DNA of 64,000 nucleotides, from contig NC_043740.1 in the NCBI RefSeq assembly GCF_004337985.1, positions 5,353,233 through 5,417,232 of the forward strand, read 5' to 3'. Below are positions 50,926 through 62,440 of this stretch, piece after piece (positions within the stretch are counted from its first letter, which is position 1; the number at the start of each line of letters is the position of its first letter). The notes beneath the pieces are model-generated. The model was not told where the DNA came from, did not search any database, and saw only the letters and a program-made list of their open reading frames with translations. Both the position numbers and the translations under genes were made by a program. This DNA comes from Pyricularia pennisetigena (taxonomy: Eukaryota; Ascomycota; Sordariomycetes; Magnaporthales; Pyriculariaceae).

Positions 50926-53900
50926 TTAAAGGTAAAAAGTCGGGTGAAAAAAACGCTAAAAAGGGCGCTAAAAAGGAAAATAATGGGCAGGAAAGCACTT
51001 TTAAATCACGAAAAAAGGGTAATAAAAACTCTAATTCGGATTCTGCTTTTGCAAAAGATATTAAATCCTCCAACTCCAGCGAATTAACCGCTGGAACGTT
51101 TCTAATTTTTATAAATTTCGAATTATTTACGGGTTCGATTCCAGGTGACGTCAAGGAAGGCGCAGCGTATAACGCCCTGGAATAGGAGGTTAATTCCGCT
51201 ATTAGCGGAATTATAAAACTACGTTCGGAATCGGATTCGGAACCCAATAATACTGGTAAAACGCTAAAACCACAGGTTTTAACAACTAATTCTAATGTTA
51301 AAACGAGACTTAGACGCGGCGTTAAAAGGACCCCCAAACCTTGGAAGTTAAGTTACCGTATCCTGTACGATATAAGTAGCACGTACTATATTTTTACAAA
51401 TAAGCAATTTTTTACCCATTATACCCCCGGTTTTACAATTGAAATCGGTGCAGGGGGTGGCCCTGTTAGGCCTGTAAGGACCGGAACTGTAAAAATATAA
51501 GTCCGTTACGGCCAAAAAGCTAACGAATTTAGAAAGATTACGTTAAATAACGTTTTATGTATCCTTTCCTTTAGAATAAATATCATTAACAATTTTATAC
51601 ACTATAATATAAAGGGCGTATTATTAAAAAATACCCTGTACGATAAGGATTGCAAGGCGTGGGGACGCCTATATACCGTTAAATATTCGTTTTTTTTAAA
51701 GGTTAAAAGGTGCGATATCTTTACTCGAAATAACGTTATTTCGAATTACGCCTATATAATAAACGAGTATAGCACCGTTTATAACATAGTTTTCATGGGG
51801 TTAAAAAAGGTTACGCAACCCCGTTTGAAGTAAAATTAAATAGTATAAGTCCCGAAAATTACGAGGATTATAAAACTTACACCGATTCGGAACCGGAAGA
51901 AAATACGGTAACGGAAAAACTAAATCCCGAATAAAATACGGAAATAACCGTAAATTCACCTATAATAACGCAAAAACTTGACGGTAAAAGCCCTTAAAAT
52001 CCACGTGAAATTGGGCCCCGTAGGCCCGGCACGCCATTAGGTAACCCTTTTATGCAATTTAATATAAAAGGGACTATTTCCGAAAAAAGGGGGTTTCCCA
52101 CACAGGAAATCCGTTGTTAAAACTTCTTTTGTTATTGGATTTAGAACAAGCCCCTAAGTATTACCTCCTTGTAAGGTTAAAATGAATTACGGACGGTTGG
52201 TTAACCCCCGAAGGAAACGGAATTACAAATAATTATAACGAAGTCCAAGCCCAAAAAACTCTGTTATAGCACAGGCGTTTGGGGCATATAGGGTTATTAT
52301 TACTAAAAAAACCGCTAAAATCACAAAACGTTTACATAATTTCGACAAAGTTAGGGTAAATACCTATATTGTTTGCGTTAAAACCATTTCTGTTAAGCGT
52401 ACAAATCAAGTCGCACTCCCTACACCCCCTGATATTCTCGATTTTATAAACCGTGATATAATAACCCTTAAACCTAATCCTTATAATAAAAAACCCGTAT
52501 TTTTGTTATTAGTGGACCGAAAATCACGTTTTCGGTGGTTAATCCCATTACGAAATAAAACCGGACCTACGGTTTTAGTGGTTATAAAAGGTTTTTTAAA
52601 GTTTTCAAAAACTACGTATGGGCATTACCCCCTAAATTTTCGTTTTAATGGGGGGTACGAAATTCATATAAGCCTTTAAAATTGGTTTATAAATAAAAAT
52701 GTTAATTTTAGCATTTTGAATCCCTATAACCACGGCCAAAACGGTTCAACGGAACGGTTCGTTAAGATTATTTTAAATAAGCCTTGGTTTACCGTTATAA
52801 CGGCGGCTTCACGATTATATCTATAATATTATTTACTACTTACTGCAATTAATTTAATTAACCGTATAACGGTGATTAATAGGGATTTGACATTTTACGA
52901 AAAACTCTATTCCGAATTCTAATTTGGATTACCGCATAAACCCAATTTAGGGCATCTTAGGGTTATTGGTACTATATACCAGGCTATTATACCGCTGGGA
53001 AAAACGCCAAAAATCTAATAAATTGGTTCCCCGCACCGAAACGGTGAAACTTTTAACCCATTTATTAAATTCTACATCGTTAATTTACGCACCCGCTTAA
53101 CGGGCCGTATATAAAACCTTTACCGTAAAACTCATAAAAGGTATAACCGCTGGAAGTTTGGTTATTCCAGGGGAAACGCTACAAGTTTCAAAAGGGGAAA
53201 ATACAAATTTAAAAAGGGATTTGAATTTTAAACCTGGAAAGGAAATTAACAGCGTTCCAGCGGATAATTATCCCTTAAAAAACCTTAAAAATATGGGGTA
53301 TTTTCCACCTATTACAGGGAAATCACCACCCGTTACAGGGCATTTAAGCCCTGAAAACATAATACCCGCCAGTCTTATATAACCTAGTGTTCGCCCCCTA
53401 CAACCTATAACGGTAGCGGTACCTAATCAAATATTTAAACTAACGGAAATTCCGGTGTTTTAAACAGTTAAAATACAAAATATGGAGTTAAATTCGCAGT
53501 TCGAAACCCCAAGTCTAATAAATATAAGTTCCGTACATTATCTTAGTTTTTAAACCAAAACAATATAAAGAAAAACCCCATTAAAGACGGTAAACCAAAT
53601 AGGTAGCAACAGGCCCTAAATAACCCTGAAAATGCTAAATGGTTAACTATTTTAACGCTTAAGTTCGACCAAATGGTTATTGTAAAAGCTTTGCGTTATA
53701 TCCCTAAAACTCACATACCTGCAGGCCGTAAACTCATTTTTACCAGGCCGGTAATTAAATCAAAAATTAATTAAAATAATGAACCTGTAACATACAAGAT
53801 TAAATTTACTAACAAAGGTTTTGTACAGGTCGAACGCCTAAGTTATATCGAAACTTTTGCTAATAATAATATACCACCTACCTGGCGTATATTTTTAAGC

Positions 53901-55250
53901 ATAATTAATGCACAAAATTGGGAGATAATACAAGTCGATTTTATCGGTGCGTCTTAAAATAGTAACTTTACCGATATAAATAAATATTTGCAAGCTCCAA
54001 ACGGTTTTAACGAATAAACCAAGTTCTATAGCCCTACCACCGCTAAGATTTCAGTGGAAATAGGTTATAATCCGAAAGAATTGCAGGTTTTACAGCTGGA
54101 AACAGCGTTATACGGTTTAAAACAAAGTTGAAAAAATGGCAAAACAAGTTTAAAACCCTATTTTTTAAAAAAGGTTTTTAGGCGTTAATCTTTAATCCCG
54201 CTGTTTTTTACAGCGTTAAATCCAAGCATTTCATCGTTACCTTTATAAGCGACTATTTGCTAATAGGTCCTAAATTGCAATATATTTAGGATTTAAGAAC
54301 CCGTTTTGATAAGGTATACGCGTTGGAAAACAAAGGCCCTATAGCCTATTTTTTAACGTTTAAATCATAAAAAATAAGCCTAAACGCCTACTTTAGCTCC
54401 ATTAAAATCAATATAAAAAGGAAATATTAGCGACGTTTATATTAATGAGTTACAAACCTATATTTATTCCCTTATAACCGGGTATGCTAAAATATAGCGG
54501 GGGTAAACCCTTAAATGCGTTAAAAATCAAATTATTACAGCGTATTATCAGTATCCTTATATACTTAATGCTATTAACGCGCCCGCATATCGGTTTTGCG
54601 GTTTAATGGTTTTTATGTTTTTTAATAAGAGCTACTTTAATCCATTTAAGGGCAGTTAAAAGTCTATTACGTTATTTAGCGGGTATTAAATCCTTATTTA
54701 TTTATTATGGAAATAATGTATTTAAAGCCAAATTAGCACTGAATTTTTAAATAGGGGGCTTTAAAAGCCTGAAATTATTAGGCTTTAATAATAGCGATTT
54801 TACCGGGGCTAAGGAAAACTTAAAATCCATTTACGGATTTTTGAATACCCTATTTGGGGGCCCTATAACGTAAAAATGCAAAAAAGCTAATATTATAGCT
54901 TTAAATATTCCAAAAACCAAAACCGATGCTTTAACGGAAGCCCTGCGTGAAATACAATAGTTTAAAATCCTATTTATAAAAATTGGATTACCTATAAAAG
55001 GCCAAGTGCAATATTTGCAAATATTATAGGTTTTATAATTAGTATATATAACCTTACGCACTACTAACGTATTAAACATAAATTATTAGATTTTCATTAC
55101 GTATGGCAATTAGTTATAAAAGAATTAATAGCTTTAAAATACCTGGAATCCAAACAAATGCCCGCTAATAACCTAATAAAACCCCTAACGCTTCCAATTT
55201 GCCAAACTTTTTGAAAGTTTATAAGGTTTAAGCCCCTAAAAACTTAATTT

Positions 55251-55797
55251 TTACCTAGTAGATTTTAGGGTATCGTTTAATTAATTCGTTAGCTAATTAC
55301 CCACCACATTTTTTTTATTTGTAAAATGGGATGTTGTTAGCCTAATACCCTCCGTATTACCCGAATTTACCCTGCACAAGTTAATTAAGAAACAATTTAT
55401 ACCGACCTTATACCAAAATTTGAATTAAGATTGAAAAAACCCGTATTTTGGGCGATTTACGCATTCGAAACACCCTGTATAGTATATTTGATTTGGACTA
55501 TTACCAACGAATAGCCAAATTAACTACCTGGTTTAATAATTAATTCCGTGGGTTAATATTATATAAATCGAGGGTTTAAATCCGGGGGTTATTACGACTT
55601 TGGGGGGTTTTTTCCAATTTGGGGGTTTGTCCATTTCGGGGGTTATAGGTCGGTATAAAGGGTTTAATGGTCTAAAGGGTTTATATCGGAAATCCAAATC
55701 GGGTTAGGACATAAGGGGGATTTCTTTTTGGGAGGGGCTTTTTTTTCTCATATATTTCTTTTCCCGATTTTATAATAAATAATAGGAAAAAAGGGGG
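55251..55797 (+). other. Cop-C 3' untranslated region
   Basis: Non-coding region homologous to the other Cop 3' tails, ending in the purine-rich AATAGGAAAAAAGGGGG before the LTR. GGGGGTT segments are near 55580-55645. Confidence 0.7.
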
Positions 55798-56321
55798 TGT
55801 AGATTATATACGTTATTAAGCATATAATGGATCCATTTTTATTTTATATAAATTATAATAAATAGTGCCGAAATGGGGTTACTGAGGCTGTCGGATTTTC
55901 CGTTATATTTTATATAGCATGAATTGCGATTTTAAATGTCAGCGAATGGGGTTTTACCCTATACCGGGTTAAAATTTTCACTAAATTAACAAATCAGTGC
56001 GAACCTAAAAATGGTTTGTATAGAAATGAGGGTGTTTTTTTAACAACGCATATAAAATAATTTTTCGGAAAATCGTGTGCGGCACCGGAACGTTTTTTGG
56101 CCTGCGGACCCCCATTTCGATGTGGGAAAGTATATAAGGGAGACAAAGCAAAATCTCCCCCACCAACGAATTAAGTTTATTAATCCTAAAATTAGTGAAC
56201 CATTTTAATGAATAACTTAGTGCATTTAAGCCCTGTAATTACAAGTTTTCACAACGCAACTAGCACAACGCCGCACCTAGGTTAATGCCTAAACCCCTGT
56301 TAGCAACCCATATTATTAACA
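55798..56321 (+). repeat. Cop-C 3' LTR (524 bp)
   Basis: Begins TGTAGATTATATACG (RIP variant of TGTTAATTATATGCG), ends ATTATTAACA, followed by TSD CCTAT. Confidence 0.85.
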
Positions 56322-57582
56322 CCTATTTATAGAAATTAGACTACCTATAAAAGGCCCTATAGTAATATTTATAATAATATAAGCTTTAAAGTTTAAGCAT
56401 ATAATCCTACGCACCATTAACGTACTAAATACACGGTATTAAAATTTCACTACGTACGGGAATTAATTATAAAAGGATTGGCGGATTTTTATATACCTTA
56501 AATCGAAACAAGTACCTATCAATGGCCTAATAAAGCCCCTAAGGCTTCCAATTCACAAGTTCTTTTTAGAGATTATAGGGCTTAAGCCCCTTTAAAAAGA
56601 TTTAGTTCTTACCTATTAAATTTTGGGGTATATTTAATTAATTCGTTAGCTAAGTATAACCCATTATAATTCCTTTATTTGCAAGTATTGGATTTTTGTT
56701 AGCCTAATACGGGCCGTACTCCCCGACGTTACCCTATCTAGGTTAATTAATAAGCAGTTTATACCGACTATACACTTAAAACTACCGAGCCTATATCCAA
56801 AAGTTGAATTAGAATTAAAATATCTCTCGTTTTGAGCGACTTACGCATTTGAAACACCCTATATAATGTTCTTAATTTGGACTTTTACCAACGAATAACC
56901 AGATTAGTAACCTGGTTTAATGATTAATTCTCTGGATTAATATTATACAGAGCGGGGATTCGAATCCGGGGGTTATTATAACTCTGTGGTTTTTTCTAAT
57001 TCGGGGGTTTATCCATTTCGGGGGTTTATCCATTTCGGGGGTTTATCCATTTCGGGGGTTTATCCATTTCGGGGGTTATGGGTCGGTATAAAGGGCTTAG
57101 TTATCCAGGAGTTCTATATCGGGAGTCCGAATCGGATTGGGACATATGGGGGATTCTTTTAAGGGTTTTATTTTCATATACTTTTCTTTTCCAACTTTAT
57201 ATAAATAATAGCCGAAGAAAGGGGGCGTTAATTATATGCGTTATTTAACATATAGCAGGTCCACTTATATTTGCATATAAGCTATAATACATAGTGCCGA
57301 AATGGGGCTGTCGGGGTTATCGGATTTTTCCGTTATATATTATGTTGCAGGAATTGCGATTTAAACGGTTAGCGAATAGGGTTACCCTATAGCGGGTTTA
57401 TACCCACCCTGCAACTGCAAATTAGCGACCCTATATCGGGCTAAAGTTCTTACCAAATCAGCAAATTAATGCGAACCTAGAAATGGTTTATATAGCAATA
57501 AAGGTGTTTTTTCAACAAGCTATATAAAATAATTTTTCGGAAAATTGTGTACGGCACCGGAACGCTTTTTGGCGTGCGAACC
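56322..57582 (+). mobile_element. Cop-D: forward copia 3' fragment (RNase H tail, 3' UTR, partial LTR)
   Basis: CCTATTTATAGAAATTAGACT corresponds to the Cop-A RNase H frame near 44835 (LFIKIGLPIKG). It then follows the 3' UTR and polypurine tract, and the LTR starts near 57226 and is cut at 57582 by s4. With Cop-E on the far side of Cop-C it forms an inverted pair of copia 3' ends. Confidence 0.8.
56998..57077 (+). repeat. 17-bp G-rich tandem repeat in the Cop-D tail
   Basis: TTTATCCATTTCGGGGG is repeated four times after a CTAATTCGGGGG start. It is the same G-rich tail as in the other Cop copies, but expanded. Confidence 0.85.
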
Positions 57583-59394
57583 TAGTCTCAGGGTAGTCTC
57601 AGGGCTCATCCCTGAAGCCCAGAGCTCCACAATTGATCCATTTCGTGGCTCAATTGCGGCTTTGCAATGTACCTGTGGGTCCATCCAAAGAACGCTTTGG
57701 TTCAGGTTTGAGGACAATTTGTCGATTTTCGCCGTTTATGGCGGTATTTTTGGCCTTTTTGCGACCGACATTCCCTTATTATTCCACAACCACGCAAAAT
57801 ATTAAAAAAAGAAAACATCGTTGAAAATAGGAATTGGTAGGCCTTTTTTATAAATCCAAAATTTTTTGCACCCGGTACGCCAATTAAAAGTTGGATATAG
57901 CCCGCCCTTAATCCGTTTATGGCGGTATTGTTTTTTCGATTTTTTTTTCGATTTTCGATTTTTTTTAATATTATTTTGAAATTTTGACCAAATTTTATAA
58001 TTCTTGCACGTGGAAGGTCGTATATATTTATGTACTATTATATTAGATTTTGGTGCATATACCACATTATATAAGCAGTTAAATAAGCGGATAGGCAAAG
58101 TATATACTTTTTTATATATAATTTACAATCGAAATTCGTTTGTATTTTTACCAATTTTAACGATAATAAAACCAAGACTTCAGAAATTCGACTACGTATA
58201 TAAGCAAACGTCCAGATTCAATCCTACCTATTTTAGCTGTTTTGAAAACTGTTTAATAAAAGAAAGTGCTAAATGTGTATTTTATAAATCTTTTTTCTTT
58301 ATTTAATTAACTTTATATTATTTTTGTTTTGCAGCCAAATCTTGCGGTCTCTGCACGTGGGGGGTGGCATATGTATATTTAATATAACACTACATTTTGG
58401 TACGTATATTTAATTATTTTAACCGTTAAATATGCGGATAGGTAAAGTGTATCCAATTTTATATATATTTTGCAATCGAAATGTTTTTAAATTTTTACCA
58501 ATTTCAACATTAATAAAACCAAGGTTTGTAAGAGTGGATTGTGTATATAAATAGACGTCAACGTGAACCCCGATCTACAATACCGGCCCTTTTTTTTTAT
58601 AATAAAAAATGCCAAATTTGTGTTATTTTTATATTTTTTGCTTTATTTAATTGAATAAAATCTATAAAAAAAAAGCTTATGTAAAATGTATTGACAAGCT
58701 GATAAAGGAGTGCACCAATTAAAAATATTTTCAGTCTTCCAATATTTGCGTAAATTATTTAATTTTTTAACAAATTGTTAATTTATATAAATATACTAAT
58801 AAAACTTTTGTTTTAATCGATAATTGCATGCACTTTGCAGTTTTAGGTCTACCAAGCTTTAAAGGCTGTCATTTCAGCTAAAGTTAATATGATGTACCAT
58901 TATTCAAAATAAAAATTAAATATAATGAAAAATTACAGATTTTACTTAATATTTTAATATCTTTCCATATACAGTAGCTATTGAAACGCGGCCGGCATTC
59001 ACCTAATCAACAAACTCCAATTAATTTAACGCAAATTACTATATATTCTTATAATTTTTACTTGTTTTTTATTTAAATATTCAATTGTATATTATAATTA
59101 CACCATTTTCTTTTGCTATTATAATGCGAATATATTGTGTATACCCGCTATAAACGGTAAAATACTACAAATTATCCTTATATTAACAAAATAATTTTCA
59201 GCGATATCGCAATATTAGGTATATTATTAATAATACCGTTATAAACGGCGAAATGCCACAAGATGTCCTCAGACTAGAACGAGCGCGATCTTTTCGGCCA
59301 ATGTAATTGGTCGAAAAGCCATGTGGCTAAAAGGTACATGGAGCGCTCGGTCCCCACTGCGAAGCAGGGGGGTCTAGTCTAAGCACTGAGACTA
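57583..59394 (-). mobile_element. s4: TIR9 small non-autonomous element, 1.8 kb
   Basis: The left end shows a doubled terminus: TAGTCTCAGGG at 57583 and again at 57594 (TAGTCTCAGGGCTC). Right end CTAAGCACTGAGACTA at 59394. It is the fullest small copy: GCACGTGG blocks at 58006 and 58353 mark two internal units about 347 bp apart. The left flank is the Cop-D LTR and the right flank is K2, with no matching 9-bp TSD, so one border is probably a recombination joint. Confidence 0.85.
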
Positions 59395-59658
59395 CGTTAC
59401 CGATACCCCGCGAGCGGTTGCTATTTTCACCTAAACGCAATTTTACAATATTTTAACCAAATTCGCCGCCCGCAAACCTAATCCCAAATTTACGAATACG
59501 GTTATTATAACGTTTTATTTGATATTCCTAATCCGAAAAATCAAACAATTGGACGAAATTTATAACACGGAAAAGGTGTTTAACCTATATTATATGAATA
59601 AGATTGTCGATTCCAATTTTTACCAGCGCCCCCCCAACGTCGACAATTTCGACAATAA
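59395..59658 (+). pseudogene. SNF2-type helicase fragment in K2
   Basis: The plus strand reads VTDTPRAVAIFT, then LTKFAARKPNPKF, then LDEIYNTEKVFNLYYMNKIV and QRPPNVDNFDNN. K1 has the matching LTKFAARKSNPK and YNAEKAFNL. In K2 several codons that are stops in K1 are still sense (LYYMNK versus L*CINK), so the two copies can correct each other. Interrupted at 59658 by FB-3. Confidence 0.75.
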
Positions 59659-60335
59659 TGTGAACATGGCTAGCGCAGGGCTAATTATATTAGCTACCCT
59701 GCATTATTTTATAGCGGCTACCACGGGCTAATTTCATTAGTCACCCTGCATCGAATAAATAAATAAATAACAAATAAAACGTATACGCGTTTATTATATA
59801 CACAAAGCTTTATATATCAGGTCTTTGTTCATAGTTTAACAACAAAACAAATACGTCATACATAATCTAGCTTAGCGGTATAATGCACGTACCATAATCT
59901 GTATTATATATATATTGTTAAAGTGCGTGGGTTCGAATCCCGTTGTGGTCGCAGATTTTCTGTGCATGCATAAGCACAATAGGCCGTTAGGCTTAATGGG
60001 CCGCTAGGCTCAATAGGTCGTCAGGTTAGTTATATGAATAAGGCCAAATTATATGACGTGACCCCGTATTTCCGATATCCGGATCGAAGATCTGCACCTA
60101 CGGATTCGAACACGTAATTCACAACTTAGCCTTAGATCTATCACCTTCATTACCTTTATACCTTTATCGATTTAACGATTTAACGATTCGACGAATTAAT
60201 TGTGCAACAATATATTATCTCTATTACTCGCTAGCAGACGGTTATTTGCCACTTTAACGTTCCATTAGCCTTATACGTGATCCACCTTTCCCCGGGATTA
60301 AGATAAAGCTTATTCTATCTCGTAACCTCCTCACA
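59659..60335 (+). mobile_element. FB-3: 677-bp element with two tRNA-like units and TGTGA/TCACA ends
   Basis: TSD AATAA at 59654-59658 and 60336-60340, identical. Starts TGTGAACATGGCTAGCGCAG but ends ACCTCCTCACA, without the long inverted arm of FB-1. A forward tRNA-like unit lies at 59861-59957. A reversed unit lies near 60100-60145 (minus: CTAAGGCTAAGTTGTGAAT then GTTCGAATCCG). TG..CA ends with 5-bp TSDs could also fit a tiny LTR-type (TRIM) or solo-LTR origin. Confidence 0.75.
59861..59957 (+). ncRNA. tRNA-like Pol III unit in FB-3
   Basis: A-box-like TAGCTTAGCGGTATAATG at 59868 and a good B box, GGGTTCGAATCCCG, near 59929-59942, with a pairing T-arm. The spacing of about 60 bases is longer than a plain tRNA, so an intron-like or AT-rich insertion is present. 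It is the best preserved of the three FB units. Confidence 0.55.
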
Positions 60336-60340
60336 AATAA

Positions 60341-60597
60341 TTCCGATCTTAAAAATAATTCCCAGTAAATGCTTTTTATAATAATTATTATAATTTCGTT
60401 ATGTTAATATATTTGTTTAAATTAAATAGTTTAATTATGAACCATTGACGTAAAAGCGGTTGGAAGGCCGAGTTCTCCACGGGTAAAAACACCAAAAATA
60501 TCCGGCGTCTGGTTATATATTTATTATTTAATATTTTTTCTTAACCTATAATTGAAAACGATATTTAATATTTCCGCTACCCCGAATCGATAATATA
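60341..60597 (+). pseudogene. SNF2-type helicase fragment in K2, second part
   Basis: Continues K2 after FB-3; corresponds to K1 14545-14280 reversed. The VKTPKISGVWLYIYYL-type block (about 60480-60530) matches K1 KIPRISGVWLYIYYLVLF. It stops at the Gyp-2 LTR. Confidence 0.65.
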
Positions 60598-60786
60598 TGT
60601 TATAGGGTAAGCCAACGGCCTTGGGCCCGTTAAATATCCTTATCGGTATTATTATTAACGCTGGGGGAAAAAGGGAGGAAAAGGTGTATATCCGGGTCGT
60701 GGTAATATCCTTCCTTTTATATATTATCCCTAACCCGCTTTTATATTTTATTACGTAATACGTGTTTTAGGTACGAGTTTATAATA
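60598..60786 (-). repeat. Gyp-2 3' LTR (189 bp)
   Basis: Starts TGTTATAGGGTAAGCC, ends TTTATAATA; collinear with the two Gyp-1 LTRs. Confidence 0.9.
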
Positions 60787-60879
60787 TAACCCGCATTCGC
60801 CCGTTCCTTATCGGGTATAATCCCCATTTGGAGGTATTAAGGCAATCCAGCGGGCGCGTATTTTATTATAATTTACCCG

Positions 60880-61390
60880 TCCATTATTCTGGGCGGTATT
60901 AACCCGTGGTCGGGTTTTGTTCGTTTATATTCGGCCGCGGTTATATTGCGGGCTTTCTATCCCTTTTCCGTTTGCGGGCGGTTATTGTGGTTCGTTTTTT
61001 CCTTATTTTAAATAATATAAATCTGTGGTTGAATTTTGTCCTCCCGCCTTTAGCTGCGATTATATTGTAATTGATTAATCGTATTTACCGGTCACGGGTA
61101 ATTGTCGCGGTTTACCATTTTTTCACTTTAAGCGGTGTAAAACCGTGGTCGGGTTTTACCTTTTTATTTCTGGTTATAATGGTATTGTGGTTTTTTTATC
61201 GTATTTACCGTTTACGGGTGGTTATCGCGGGTTATTTTCTTTTTATTTCAAGCGGTATAGGGCCGTGGTCGGGTTTTACCCTCCTGTTTTTGGTTATAAT
61301 GGTGTCGTGGTTTTCTTATCGTATTTACCGTTTGCGGGTGGTTATCGCGGTTTACTTTCCTTTTATTTTGGGCGGTGTAGGTTAATTTAT
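60880..61390. repeat. 120-bp tandem repeat, four units, in Gyp-2
   Basis: Equivalent positions recur at 60979, 61099, 61219 and 61339, a period of exactly 120. The plus strand is open from 61145 to 61396 with repeated LPFTGGYRGLFSFYF-type units. It matches the Gyp-1 array. Confidence 0.85.
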
Positions 61391-61709
61391 TTATAAATAT
61401 AATTTATTTTCCGTAATAATTGCGGTTTTTATTTTTCGCGTTTTTCCCGCGTTATTGTCCTAATCCTTTTTATTTTCCAATTTTTCCTCCATTCAATTTT
61501 TTTTATATTTAGATTTGTTTTGCTCCTATTTCTTCCTTTTTTACCATTTTATCGATTTTTCCCCGTTTTCCCATCGCTTGATTTTTTATTTATATTGTTT
61601 TTATTTCGTCCATCCTCGTTTCCTATTTATTCCTATTTGTTGCTTGTATCGTTATTTATCGTTATTAATTCGCCGTTATTAAATTCCGGGTTTTTAGTTT
61701 TTTAATCGC

Positions 61710-62440
61710 GTCGCAAATAGCGTTTCGATAAATTAATACCGGTAGTGGAAATAGCCGGCCTCCCCACCGTGGTGGTTAATTATTTTCGTCGTATAACTAT
61801 AACGGTCCTTTATTTGTAGATCGTATCGATTAAATGTTAACTGGGTAATATCGCTAATTTATATTCGTAACGTTTTCGTCGCGTTGTCGGTACCGCGGAA
61901 TTACAGGGTAATTTAAATAACGACGAATATACCGTTCCGGAAAATGTGTTTATTTTTTGCGTTTTTTGCGTAAAAGCGTTTAAAATAAATAGGCTTTGGG
62001 AATATGGCCTTGCCCCCGACGGTATTGATTACTAGCGATATTACAATATTAAAAAATCGTATTATTATTATAGCGAGGCCGTTTACGTTTTTAACCCTGT
62101 TTTTCGCCGCCGTTTGCGAAAATTAAAAACCACGATTTATAATAATTATTATATTATTTAATTTTTAATTAAAGGTATCATCGTCCATGGTAAAAGTTTT
62201 TTTGGGAAAAACACCGTATTATTTCGAAATCTCTTTACCGCGTATATTAATTGGGTCCGCGTTTACCAGGACGTATAAAAACAAATGGTTAATTCCGGGG
62301 CCGCGACGATCGTTACCAAAACTATTATTTTTACTATTATATTTAATATTCTTTTTCGTAGCGGCGGTAATTATAACCGTTAATTGGTATAAATTTTCGC
62401 ACGCTGTTTTATTTATTTGGAGGTGCGCTTAATTCCTTTG
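61710..62440 (+). pseudogene. Unrecognised antisense frame in Gyp-2
   Basis: Matches the Gyp-1 plus-strand frame: LNNDEYTVPENVFIFC, CVFC, LWEYGLAPDGID, KKSYYYYSEAVYVF. The Cys of GIGC is lost by a stop here. No known domain. Confidence 0.4.

Larger units (their letters stand above)
49354..55250 (+). pseudogene. Cop-C gag-pol, split by FB-2
   Basis: ATG at 49354. Gag is interrupted at 50295 by FB-2 and resumes at 50926 with the basic KKSG-type stretch. The protease region near 51370 has SSTYYIFTNKQFF. Integrase blocks lie at 52440-52760 (HGQNGSTERFV near 52735). The IN C-terminal frame 53158-53382 reads NSVPADNYPLKNLKNMG. RT lies at 53700-54360 (LETALYGLKQS near 54100) and RNase H at 54790-54960. 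Stops are frequent and RIP-type. Confidence 0.85.
28980..56321 (+). mobile_element. Cop-C: full-length copia element, split by Cop-A and FB-2
   Basis: TSD CCTAT at 28975-28979 and 56322-56326, identical. The 5' LTR is 28980-28986 plus 48023-48575, because Cop-A inserted seven bases into it (TSD TTAAT). The 3' LTR is 55798-56321. Own length is about 7.67 kb after removing insertions. Confidence 0.88.
59395..60597 (-). mobile_element. K2: fragment of a second large TIR9 element, split by FB-3
   Basis: 59395-59658 and 60341-60597 are the reverse complement of K1 at about 14810-14530 and 14545-14280, in the SNF2 gene. Left border is s4; right border is Gyp-2. All flanking K-type sequence beyond this is missing. 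Confidence 0.85.

Noticed and set aside
50921..51337. Minus-strand 138-residue frame
   Set aside because: Shadow of the Cop-C gag region, whose plus-strand reading is conserved with Cop-A and Cop-B.
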